Positions 42,648 through 49,877 of a DNA stretch of 64,000 nt are shown here, piece after piece. The number at the start of each line of letters is the position of its first letter. Position 1 is the stretch's first letter. The stretch spans positions 2,542,001 to 2,606,000 of the forward strand of contig NZ_CP128361.1 of assembly GCF_030345075.1 (NCBI RefSeq). Reading direction: 5' to 3'. Source of the DNA: Solwaraspora sp. WMMA2065. GTDB taxonomy: Bacteria > Actinomycetota > Actinomycetes > Mycobacteriales > Micromonosporaceae. The notes under the pieces were generated by a model. The model had not been told where the DNA came from and searched no databases. It was given only the letters and a program-made list of their open reading frames with translations. Both the position numbers and the translations under genes were made by a program.

Positions 42648-43061
42648 GGTACGCCGGGTGCCGGTGTAGTACTCGAACAGCAGACCGGCTGCGGTGGCGA
42701 TCACCGAGAGCAGCCCGAAGATGAGCAGCCACCACTGCCAGAAGACCAGGCCGAGACCGGCGACGGTCGCGGCCAGCGCCACCCCGAACGGCCAGTAGCT
42801 GCCCGGGCTGAAGAAGCCGACCTCGCCCGCTCCGTCGGAGATCTCAGCGTCCGGCCGGTCCTCGGGGCGCAGATCGATCCGGCGCGACACGAACCAGAAG
42901 AAGCCACCACACATCGTGCAGAGCAGGAAGGACAGGATCAGCGCCGTGGTGCCGATCCACTCGACGTGCCCGAGCTGCCCGTAGGTCCACGCCGGGTAGA
43001 CACCGGACACGACGAGCAGGAACGCCGCGACGATGCCGAACAGTCGCCACTCGGTCTTCAT
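42636..43061 (-). CDS. ctaF: Cytochrome c oxidase subunit IV (actinobacterial)
   Basis: A 141-residue small membrane subunit found only in actinobacterial aa3 oxidases. Four helices are clear: FGIVAAFLLVVSGVYPAWTY, GTTALILSFLLCTMCGGFFW, PFGVALAATVAGLGLVFWQW and LLIFGLLSVIATAAGLLFEY, with a hydrophilic loop (RRIDLRPEDRPDAEISDGAG) after the second. It lies 9 bp behind ctaC in the same direction and is surely co-transcribed with it. Confidence 0.94.
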   Translation of the reverse strand: MKTEWRLFGIVAAFLLVVSGVYPAWTYGQLGHVEWIGTTALILSFLLCTMCGGFFWFVSRRIDLRPEDRPDAEISDGAGEVGFFSPGSYWPFGVALAATVAGLGLVFWQWWLLIFGLLSVIATAAGLLFEYYTGTRRTAEH

Positions 43062-43070
43062 GACCGGCCC

Positions 43071-44036
43071 TCAGCTTCCCGCGCCCTGGGCGCTCGCGTT
43101 CCCGAAGTTCTGCGCGTCACGCTTGGTGTCGAACGGGAAGGTCGTCACCGCGTACGGCTCCTCCCCGATCGCGGCCAGCGCGTCCGGCGTCGAGCTACCG
43201 GCCTGCTTCGCCGCGATGAACTGGTCGTACTGCTCCGGGTCGACCACCCGCATCTCGAAGTTCATCATCGAGTGGTACGTGCCACACAGCTCGGCGCACC
43301 GGCCGACGTAGGCACCGTTCTGTTCGATGGTCACCTCGAACTGGTTACGGATGCTGCCCGGGAAGACGTCCCGCTTGAACAGCAGCTCCGGCACCCAGAA
43401 CGAGTGGATCACGTCGGTGCTGGTCTCCTCGAACCGGATGGTCCGCTCCGACGGGACCACCAGCACCGGGATGATGTCGGAGGAACCGACCGTCGACGCC
43501 ACCGTGTTGGCGTCCTCACCGACCCCGTCGCGGTAGTCGAACTGCCAGTTCCACTTGAACGCGACGACCTCGACGGTGACGTCCGGGTCCTCGCTGAGCC
43601 GGTCGACATCGGTCTGCACGACGGCCGTGTAGTAGAACAGCACCGAGACGACCAGGATCGGCGCGATGGTGTAGAGGAACTCCATCGGCATGTTGAACCG
43701 GGTCTGCACCGGCAACTGGTCGCCGCGCTTGCGGTACCGGATGATGCACCAGAAGATCAGACCCCAGACGAAGACGCCGACCGCGAGCGCCGCGATCACC
43801 GAGGCGATCCACAGGTCGTACATCCGGTGGGCCTGCGGTGTGATGCCCTGCGGCCAGCCGAAGCCGCCGAACGCCTCCCCGACGTCGCAGCCAGTGAGCA
43901 GGGTGAGCAGTGCCGCGCCGCCGAGACCGAGCCCAGCGGCCCGGAACCGGAGCTGTCGCCGACCGGGCGCGCGCCGTGCGTGCGTCGGCTGCCGGCCGAC
44001 GGCCGACGGCTGCCCTGCTGAATCGCTTGCGACCAC
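43071..44036 (-). CDS. ctaC: Cytochrome c oxidase subunit II, lipoprotein
   Basis: Receives electrons at the CuA centre of aa3 oxidase. From the chosen start it has 321 residues: a basic N-terminus, a signal ending in the lipobox LLTGC (about residue 50), two helices (YDLWIASVIAALAVGVFVWG, MEFLYTIAPILVVSVLFYYT), then the cupredoxin domain with VIHSFWVPEL (His) and CAELCGTYHSMMNFEM (both Cys, Glu, His, Met). The WNWQFDY motif is complete. The GTG at 44036 follows GGGAGG by about 10 nt; an in-frame extension to 44111 is possible but antisense-like. Confidence 0.94.
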   Translation of the reverse strand: MVASDSAGQPSAVGRQPTHARRAPGRRQLRFRAAGLGLGGAALLTLLTGCDVGEAFGGFGWPQGITPQAHRMYDLWIASVIAALAVGVFVWGLIFWCIIRYRKRGDQLPVQTRFNMPMEFLYTIAPILVVSVLFYYTAVVQTDVDRLSEDPDVTVEVVAFKWNWQFDYRDGVGEDANTVASTVGSSDIIPVLVVPSERTIRFEETSTDVIHSFWVPELLFKRDVFPGSIRNQFEVTIEQNGAYVGRCAELCGTYHSMMNFEMRVVDPEQYDQFIAAKQAGSSTPDALAAIGEEPYAVTTFPFDTKRDAQNFGNASAQGAGS

Positions 44037-44225
44037 CTGGTCCTGCCTCCCTCGCGGTGCCACCGATGCCACCTGTGGCAACCGGATTGACCTGGCCACG
44101 CGTGACGACATCGGCGATCAAAGGCGTCACCGACGGTCGCAGATTACTCGACCCGACGGGTCACCATCGGCGTGGGGTCTGGTTTGTCACCCGCCACGAC
44201 CACCGGCGGGCCAGCCCACGGCCGG

Positions 44226-44231
44226 TACCGT
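44226..44231 (+). promoter_or_regulatory. -10 element, probable leaderless cysteine desulfurase gene
   Basis: TACCGT, 8 nt before GTG 44240; no ribosome site. Confidence 0.4.
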
Positions 44232-44239
44232 CGACGGCT

Positions 44240-45379
44240 GTGGACTATCTCGACGCCGCGACCGCCGCACCGCTGCACCCGGTCGCCCGGGAGGCACTGT
44301 CGGCGGCGTTGACCGACGGCTGGGCCGACCCGGCCAAGCTGTACACCCGGGCCCGCCGGGCCGGTCAGCTCCTCGACGCGGCCCGCGAGGTCACCGCCGA
44401 CGTGCTGCGGGTCCGCACCGACGAGATCTCCTTCACACCCAGCGGTACGGTCGCTGCACACGCCGCCGTCCTCGGCGGTCTCGCCGGGCGGCGTCGGGTC
44501 GGGCGCACCCTGGTGCACTCGGCGATCGAGCATTCGGCGGTGCTGCACGCCGGGCAGCGGCACACCGCCGACGGCGGCGAGGCGGTGCCGGTGCCGGTGG
44601 ACCGGCTCGGCCGGCTCGATATGGCCGCCTGGTCGGGGGCGGTGGCCCGGCCGGGTGTGGCGTTCGCCGCACTGATCAGCGCCAGCCACGAGGTGGGTAC
44701 GGTCCAACCGGTCGCCGAGGCGGCCCGGGCCTGCGCCGCGCACGAGGTGCCGCTGTACGTCGACGCCGCCCAGTCGGTGGGTCGGATGCCGGTGCCGGAC
44801 GGCTGGTCGGTGCTGACGGCCAGCGCTCACAAGTGGGGCGGGCTGCCGGGCGTCGGGGTGCTGGTGGTCCGCAAGGGCACCCGGTGGGAGTCGCCCTACC
44901 CGGCCGACGAGCGGGAATTCGGCCGTACGCCCGGAGCGGTGAACCTGCCGGCGGTGGTCGCGTCGGCGGCGGCGCTGCGCACGGCGGCCGCCGAGGCGCA
45001 CGCGCAGGCCGCCCGGTTGTCGGCACTGGTGGACCGGATCCGCGCGACGGTGGCCGCGACGGTGCCCGACGTGGAGGTGGTCGGCGACCCGACCGACCGG
45101 CTGCCGCACCTGGTCACCTTCTCCTGCCTGTACGTCGACGGTGAGGCGCTGCTGCACGCGCTGGACCGGCGCGGCTTCGCCGTCTCCTCCGGCTCGTCGT
45201 GTACGTCGTCCACGCTGCGCCCGTCACACGTGCTGGAGGCGATGGGGGTGCTGTCACACGGCAACGTCCGGGTGTCGCTGCACCGGGACACCACCGACGC
45301 GGAGGTCGACCGGTTCCTGGCCGAGCTGCCGCAGGTGGTGGCCGACCTGCGGGCCGAGGCCGGGGTGGTCGGCCTGTGA
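44240..45379 (+). CDS. Cysteine desulfurase family PLP enzyme (NifS/IscS-like)
   Basis: A 379-residue aminotransferase class V protein that would take sulphur from cysteine as a persulphide. The PLP lysine lies in LTASAHKWGGLPGVG, the PLP Asp in PLYVDAAQSVG, and the sulphur-carrying Cys in AVSSGSSCTSSTLRPSH near residue 320. Start is GTG (MDYLDAATAAPLHP), the family beginning. The next gene, a TusA-like protein, overlaps it by 4 nt (GTGA), so desulfurase and sulphur relay partner are made together. No isc or suf cluster genes lie beside it, so it may serve tRNA thiolation or cofactor sulphur supply. Confidence 0.9.
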   Translation: MDYLDAATAAPLHPVAREALSAALTDGWADPAKLYTRARRAGQLLDAAREVTADVLRVRTDEISFTPSGTVAAHAAVLGGLAGRRRVGRTLVHSAIEHSAVLHAGQRHTADGGEAVPVPVDRLGRLDMAAWSGAVARPGVAFAALISASHEVGTVQPVAEAARACAAHEVPLYVDAAQSVGRMPVPDGWSVLTASAHKWGGLPGVGVLVVRKGTRWESPYPADEREFGRTPGAVNLPAVVASAAALRTAAAEAHAQAARLSALVDRIRATVAATVPDVEVVGDPTDRLPHLVTFSCLYVDGEALLHALDRRGFAVSSGSSCTSSTLRPSHVLEAMGVLSHGNVRVSLHRDTTDAEVDRFLAELPQVVADLRAEAGVVGL

Positions 45380-45666
45380 CCGACGACGACACGGCACCGC
45401 AGCGCTCCGGCGGCGAGACGGCGCAGCCACCTGGTAGCGAGGTGGCGGAGACTCTCGACTGCCTGGGTCAGCGCTGCCCGCTGCCGGTGATCGCGCTGGC
45501 CCGGCGGCTGCCGCAGCTGCCGGTCGGGTCGGTGGTCCGGGTGCTGGCCGACGATCCGGCGGCCGCCCTGGACATCCCGGCCTGGTGCCGGATCCGGGGC
45601 CAGGAGTTCGTCGCCGCGTCGACCGTCGCCGACTCCCCCGCCTTCGACGTCCGCCGCAGCCACTGA
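45376..45666 (+). CDS. TusA-family sulphur carrier protein
   Basis: A 96-residue protein with the TusA core: ETLDCLGQRCPLPVIALARR, where the second Cys (CP) accepts persulphide sulphur, then VVRVLADDPAAALDIPAWCR and a final VRRSH. The first 30 residues are a disordered acidic extension. Coupled to the cysteine desulfurase by a GTGA overlap, so it is the likely direct acceptor of its sulphur. Use of the GTG places the start at MTDDDTAPQ. The onward target (tRNA, molybdenum cofactor or other) is not visible. Confidence 0.88.
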   Translation: MTDDDTAPQRSGGETAQPPGSEVAETLDCLGQRCPLPVIALARRLPQLPVGSVVRVLADDPAAALDIPAWCRIRGQEFVAASTVADSPAFDVRRSH

Positions 45667-45703
45667 AGCCTCCCGCCGAACTGCTAGTCGATCAGCAGCG
45701 CCA

Positions 45704-45762
45704 CCGATGTGAGGCTGAGGTACCTAACCTGCTCGTTGATACGTAACTCAGCCTCACATCGG
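45704..45762. repeat. Perfect 16-bp inverted repeat, 27-nt loop (probable terminator)
   Basis: Arms CCGATGTGAGGCTGAG (45704-45719) and its exact complement (45747-45762). It lies 38 bp beyond the TusA-like stop and 140 bp before the methyltransferase gene. A terminator is the simplest reading; the AT-rich loop and perfect arms would also fit a remnant of an element end or a protein site. Confidence 0.6.
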
Positions 45763-45905
45763 CGTGTCCGCGACAGCCGGTTGAGACACCTCTTCGAGAT
45801 ACACCTCAACCGCCCTCCGGCGGAGCGCACGTCGTGCCGTTCGGCCAGGCCTGTTGGTCCACGGCACCAGGCCCAGCAGAATGCCGGCGTGCGAGGATGG
45901 CGGGC

Positions 45906-46511
45906 GTGAGCGCGCAGAACGGGTGGAGCAAGCTGCTGGAGTCCAACCCTGGGCACTCGCAGTGGTACGTCGACCGGTTCCGGTCGCTGGCCCGCGACGG
46001 GGCCGACCTCGACGGTGAGGCCCGGCTGGTCGACGCGATGCTGCCCCGTACGGCACGGGTGCTGGACGCCGGCTGCGGACCCGGCCGGGTCGGCGCGGCG
46101 CTGGCCGCCGCCGGTCACGACGTCGTCGGCGTCGACCTGGACCCGGTGCTGATCGATGCCGCCCGGCAGGACCACCCCGGCCCGCGGTGGCTGGTCGGCG
46201 ACCTGGCCGAGCTGGACCTGCCCGCACAGGGCATCACCGACGGCTTCGACGCGATCGTCAGCGCCGGCAACGTCATGACGTTCCTGGCGCCGGACACCCG
46301 CCAGGAGGTGCTGCGCCGGATGCGGCTGCACCTGCGCGACGGCGGCCGGATCGTGGTCGGGTTCGGCACCGACCGGGGCTACCCGGTCACCGACTTCCTG
46401 GCCGACATGCACGCCGCCGATCTGGTCGAGGATCTGCTGCTGGCGACCTGGGACCTGCGCCCGTACCGCGACGACTCCGATTTCCTGGTCGCGGTGCTGC
46501 GACCGGCCTGA
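45906..46511 (+). CDS. Class I SAM-dependent methyltransferase
   Basis: A 201-residue small-molecule-type methyltransferase. The SAM loop reads ARVLDAGCGPGRVGAALAAA (about residues 50-70), with the acidic motif VVGVDLDPVLIDAARQ and the motif IV region FDAIVSAGNVMTFLAP. The N-terminal GHSQWYVDRFRSLARDGADL is typical of a recurring actinobacterial group. The substrate is unknown. GTG 45906 is preferred to the ATG 9 nt upstream because GAGG precedes the latter by nothing and the former by 9 nt. It ends 10 bp from the convergent small gene. Confidence 0.85.
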   Translation: MSAQNGWSKLLESNPGHSQWYVDRFRSLARDGADLDGEARLVDAMLPRTARVLDAGCGPGRVGAALAAAGHDVVGVDLDPVLIDAARQDHPGPRWLVGDLAELDLPAQGITDGFDAIVSAGNVMTFLAPDTRQEVLRRMRLHLRDGGRIVVGFGTDRGYPVTDFLADMHAADLVEDLLLATWDLRPYRDDSDFLVAVLRPA

Positions 46512-46521
46512 CCTCCGCGGT

Positions 46522-46833
46522 TCAGGTCAGCTGGCGACCGTCGGGCGGGTCGACCCACACCAGCTGTACGGGGTGGACCATCCCGTACAACCGCAGTGCT
46601 GCCTTGATGCCGCTGAACGGGTTGGGCAGGCCGCCGTTGGTCGGTACGACCACGGCTTCGTCGTCGAACGCCAGCCCCCAGCCGAGCACTCCACCGTCCT
46701 CGCTGTCCTCGCCGGCCTCAGTATCCGCACAGATGGCGAAGCGCGCCGGCGGCTCCCCGTGCAGGTCTTCCAGCAGCCTGCGCTGCTCGTCAACCGTCTC
46801 CGACGACCATCGTTCTTCGCTCTCGTTCACCAC
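46522..46833 (-). CDS. Small acidic protein divergent from the XRE regulator
   Basis: Function unknown, 103 residues. It starts MVNESEERWSSETVDEQRRL, has an acidic stretch (ADTEAGEDSEDGG), and a compact C-terminal half (WGLAFDDEAVVVPTNGGLPN ... AALRLYGMVHPVQLVWVDPP). GGAGG 7 nt ahead of the first of two GTG codons supports the start. It is divergent from the XRE/DUF397 genes across 99 bp carrying two palindromes, so it may be regulated by the XRE protein and belong functionally to that pair. Longer in-frame extensions are antisense to the XRE gene and rejected. Confidence 0.68.
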   Translation of the reverse strand: MVNESEERWSSETVDEQRRLLEDLHGEPPARFAICADTEAGEDSEDGGVLGWGLAFDDEAVVVPTNGGLPNPFSGIKAALRLYGMVHPVQLVWVDPPDGRQLT

Positions 46834-46843
46834 ACGCTCCCCT

Positions 46844-46864
46844 CCATCGATGGCTAGACGTCTA
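46844..46864. promoter_or_regulatory. Two adjacent perfect 10-bp palindromes in a divergent promoter
   Basis: CCATCGATGG (46844-46853) and TAGACGTCTA (46855-46864), one base apart, in the AT-richer gap between the small acidic gene and the XRE gene. Candidate autoregulatory operators for the XRE protein. Confidence 0.5.
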
Positions 46865-46932
46865 ACGTAAGCAGTTGCATCGAGATTGGCAATAGGCAAT
46901 GATGACTGCATCGCTAGCGGAAGGCGGGAGTG

Positions 46933-47781
46933 ATGAGCACACGGATGGACCCCTCGGCGCTGCGCTGGCTGATCGGTGCCGAGCTGAGTCGCTACCGGCG
47001 CGACGTGCCGATGTCGCTGAGTGAACTGTCCGCCGAGACGGGGATCGGCAAACCCAAGCTCGGGCACATGGAGACCGGCCGCTACCAGCAGTTCCCGGAC
47101 GACATCGCCAAGGTGCTGCGGACCTGCGGCGCCGATCAGCCGACGATCGAACGGCTCACCTCGCTGGCCGGCCGGTCGGATGCCAAGACCTGGTGGGCTC
47201 CCTGGGCGAACGTCGTGCCCGACTGGTTCCGGACCTACGTCGGGTTGGAAGGACTGGCCGACAGCGCGTTCGTCTTCGAGTCGATGGTGCTCCCCGGCCT
47301 GCTGCAGACCGAGGAGTACGCCCAGGCGCTCACCCTCGGCACCGGGTTCGTCCGGCCCGACCACGCTGAACGGTTCGTGTCGTTCCGTCAGGCCAGAGCC
47401 CGCCGGCTCACCGACGACGAGCCACTGACGCTGCACGCGGTGATCGGCGAGGCGGCGCTGCGGTTACGGGTCAACGGCGACAACACCAGGCGCGCACAAC
47501 TGCGGCACCTGGCCGACCTCGCCAGCCTGCCGCATGTCACCGTCCAGATCCTCCGGCCCGAGGACGGGCCGCATGCCGCTACGCCGCTCGGCAAGTTCGT
47601 GGTGCTGGACTTCGACCGGGTCCGGCCGATCGCCTACACCGAACTGCTCGACGGTGCCATGTACATCCAGGACCCGGACGGTGTCCGCACTTATACGATG
47701 GTGGCGGACAACCTGCGTCAGGCCGCTCTCTCGCCCGCCGATTCCCGCGCGCTGATCCGGGAGCTGGCCGACGCGGCATAG
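46933..47781 (+). CDS. XRE-family regulator with DUF5753
   Basis: A 282-residue actinobacterial regulator. The N-terminal helix-turn-helix (about residues 12-70) reads IGAELSRYRRDVPMSLSELS followed by ETGIGKPKLGHMETG; the remaining 200 residues are DUF5753 (PDWFRTYVGLEGLADSAFVF, LLQTEEYAQAL, LPHVTVQILRPEDG, YTELLDGAMYIQDPDGVRTY), the ligand or partner-binding part. Such proteins are regularly followed by a DUF397 protein, as here (14 bp). In Streptomyces the WhiJ/BldB-type and AbaA-type sets act in development and antibiotic control; that role here is inference. GGAAGG lies 8 nt before the ATG. Confidence 0.92.
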   Translation: MSTRMDPSALRWLIGAELSRYRRDVPMSLSELSAETGIGKPKLGHMETGRYQQFPDDIAKVLRTCGADQPTIERLTSLAGRSDAKTWWAPWANVVPDWFRTYVGLEGLADSAFVFESMVLPGLLQTEEYAQALTLGTGFVRPDHAERFVSFRQARARRLTDDEPLTLHAVIGEAALRLRVNGDNTRRAQLRHLADLASLPHVTVQILRPEDGPHAATPLGKFVVLDFDRVRPIAYTELLDGAMYIQDPDGVRTYTMVADNLRQAALSPADSRALIRELADAA

Positions 47782-47795
47782 CGCTGGAGGCTGTC

Positions 47796-47996
47796 ATGCC
47801 CACCCCCGACCTGACCACCGCCCGCTGGTTCACCAGCAGCCGCAGCGCCAACAACGGCGACTGCGTCGAGTGCGCCGTACTGCCGGACGCCGTCGCGGTC
47901 CGCGACAGCAAGGACCGCACCGGACCGACGTTGCACTTCTCCGCCGACCAATGGATCACCTTCGTCACCCAGCTGACCGCGCGTCAGGTGAGCTGA
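47796..47996 (+). CDS. DUF397 protein
   Basis: A 66-residue partner of the XRE/DUF5753 regulator. It shows the whole family pattern: ARWFTSSRSANNGDCVECAV, VAVRDSKDRTGPTLHFSADQ and WITFVTQL. GGAGG lies 5 nt before the ATG. DUF397 proteins are thought to act as antagonists or co-factors of the adjacent helix-turn-helix protein, somewhat like an antitoxin/modulator pair; the mechanism is not settled. A 17-bp inverted repeat starts 9 bp beyond its stop. Confidence 0.93.
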   Translation: MPTPDLTTARWFTSSRSANNGDCVECAVLPDAVAVRDSKDRTGPTLHFSADQWITFVTQLTARQVS

Positions 47997-48004
47997 GCAG
48001 AGAT

Positions 48005-48071
48005 CAAGATCAGGTGAGCGCTGCGGACGTCTCAACCGCGAGGTGAGGTCCATGGCGCTCACCTGATCTTG
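48005..48071. terminator. Perfect 17-bp inverted repeat, 33-nt loop, between convergent genes
   Basis: Arms CAAGATCAGGTGAGCGC (48005-48021) and its exact complement (48055-48071), between DUF397 and the convergent adenosine kinase gene. A bidirectional terminator is the likeliest role; the long loop is unusual. Confidence 0.62.
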
Positions 48072-48164
48072 GCCATCGACGCTGTCGTGGGTGCGCAAGC
48101 CGACGCTGTTGCGGGGCGAGCGGGTGAGCGGGTAGGCGGCGTGGCCGGCGGTGCAAGCAGTTGG

Positions 48165-49142
48165 TCAGGCCGGCAGGTAGGGGCGGACGTCGTCGGCGGC
48201 GGCGTCGCCGTACGAGTCGGCGAGCCGCTTGAGGAAGATGTCCGGCTTGACGGCGTACTCCTGCGGCCCGGTGGTCTCCAGCACCAGCGCGGCGAGCAGG
48301 CAGCCGACCTGCGCGGCGCGATCCAGACCGAGGCCCCAGCCGAGGGCGGCGAAGAAGCCGGCGCGGAAGCCGTCACCGACACCGGTCGGGTCGTCGGCGA
48401 CCACGTCGCGGGCCACCGGTACGTGGATCCGCTCGATGCCCCGGCCGGTGATCTCCACCCCGTCGGCACCGAGCGTGGTGACCCGTACCGACACCAGGTC
48501 GAGCACCTGGTCGCCGATGAGTCCGACCTTGCTCTCCAGCAGCGACCGCTCGTACTCGTTGGTCAGCAGGTACTCGGCACCGTCGATCAGCCGGCGGACG
48601 TCCTCGCCGCTCATCCGGGCCAGCTGCTGGGACGGGTCGGCGGCGAACCGGTAGCCCCGGTCGCGGCACTCGGCCGAGTGGCGCAGCATCGCCTCGGGGT
48701 CGTTGGCGCTGACCAGCACCAGTTCGAGGCCGCCCACCCGGGCGGCGACCGGTGCCAACTCGATGTTGCGGGCCTCGCTCATCGCACCGGCGTAGAACGA
48801 CGCGATCTGGCACAGGTCGTCGTCGGTGGTGCAGACGAAGCGGGCCGTGTGCGCCAACTCGCTGACATGCACCGAGTCGCAGTCGACGCCGTGGCGTTCC
48901 AGCCAGGAACGGTAGTCGGCGAAGTCGGCGCCGACCGCGCCGAGCAGTACTGGACGCAGACCGAGCTGGGCCATCCCGAAGGCGATGTTCGCCGCCACCC
49001 CGCCACGGCGGACGACCAGGTCGTCGACGAGGAACGACAGGGACACCTTGTCCAGCTGGTCCGCGATGAGCTGACCCGCGAACCGGCCGGGGAAGTGCAT
49101 CAGATGGTCGGTGGCGATCGAGCCGGTGACGGCGATCTTCAT
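48165..49142 (-). CDS. adoK: Adenosine kinase (PfkB family)
   Basis: Phosphorylates adenosine to AMP in purine salvage. The 325-residue ribokinase-fold protein follows the mycobacterial AdoK (recalled Rv2202c): IAVTGSIATDHLMHFPGRF at the start, LVVRRGGVAANIAFGMAQLG (the substrate Gly-Gly), and DPTGVGDGFRAGFFAALGWG with the catalytic Asp and anion hole. DGVEITG and ADDPTGVGD positions fit. GAGGG lies about 6 nt before the ATG. Its neighbours erpA and glycerate kinase keep the order recalled for mycobacteria. Confidence 0.9.
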   Translation of the reverse strand: MKIAVTGSIATDHLMHFPGRFAGQLIADQLDKVSLSFLVDDLVVRRGGVAANIAFGMAQLGLRPVLLGAVGADFADYRSWLERHGVDCDSVHVSELAHTARFVCTTDDDLCQIASFYAGAMSEARNIELAPVAARVGGLELVLVSANDPEAMLRHSAECRDRGYRFAADPSQQLARMSGEDVRRLIDGAEYLLTNEYERSLLESKVGLIGDQVLDLVSVRVTTLGADGVEITGRGIERIHVPVARDVVADDPTGVGDGFRAGFFAALGWGLGLDRAAQVGCLLAALVLETTGPQEYAVKPDIFLKRLADSYGDAAADDVRPYLPA

Positions 49143-49327
49143 GTCGGCCCTCGGGTGTCGGGGTGGGAAAATCGTGCGCGGGCCAGCTTACCGGTACGGG
49201 GACCGTCAGAACCCCTACCGCTCTCGAATCGGCACGATCACCGCGCCGTCAACCCTCGCCGTCAGCCGACGTCCGAGTCGGGTCTCCCGGCCCCGGACGC
49301 GGCTGCGGACACGTACCCCCTGGCGGC

Positions 49328-49696
49328 TCAGTGGAAGGAGTCGCCGCAGGCGCAGGAGTTCTGCGCGTTTGGGTTGTCGATGGTGAAACCCTGAGCGTCG
49401 ATCCGGTCCGCGAAGTCGATCTTCGCGCCGGTCAGGTACGGGGCGCTCATCCGGTCCACCACGACCTCGACGCCGCCGAAGTCGTCGACGATGTCCCCGT
49501 CGAGCGACCGCTCGTCGAAGAACAGCTGGTACCGCAGGCCGGAGCAGCCGCCGGGCTGGACGGCGACCCGCAGCCGCAGGTCATCGCGGCCTTCCTGGTC
49601 GAGCAGTGCCTTGACCTTCTCGGCCGCCACGTCGGTGAGGACGACGGTGGTCGAGGCGGCGGTCTCGGCCGTTTCGGACTGCGCTGATGTGCTCAC
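49328..49696 (-). CDS. erpA: Iron-sulphur cluster insertion protein (A-type, HesB/ErpA)
   Basis: Delivers Fe-S clusters to apoproteins. Of 122 residues, about 18-122 are the A-type fold, with the three cluster Cys at GGCSGLRYQLFF and NSCACGDSFH (C-x-C at the C-terminus). VVLTDVAAEKVKALL opens the domain. The GTG has AGGGGAG 8 nt upstream. Nearby customers include quinolinate synthase (4Fe-4S) and the Rieske protein, so the location may be functional. Confidence 0.93.
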   Translation of the reverse strand: MSTSAQSETAETAASTTVVLTDVAAEKVKALLDQEGRDDLRLRVAVQPGGCSGLRYQLFFDERSLDGDIVDDFGGVEVVVDRMSAPYLTGAKIDFADRIDAQGFTIDNPNAQNSCACGDSFH

Positions 49697-49877
49697 GTGA
49701 AGGTCTCCCCTGCGACGGTGCGAATTCGTCCGTATCAGGTAACGCTAACCGGCCGGGCGACGATTCCCAATCCGGGTGGCCACAATCCGTACGTGATGCG
49801 CCGCGCATCCCACCATCCGGAAGATCACCAGCGCAAGATCACCGGAAACTCACCGTTCCCCGGCCGCCGGCACGCCG

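Noticed and set aside
42639-44021. Rightward 460-codon open frame over ctaF/ctaC
   Set aside because: Antisense to two recognised oxidase genes.
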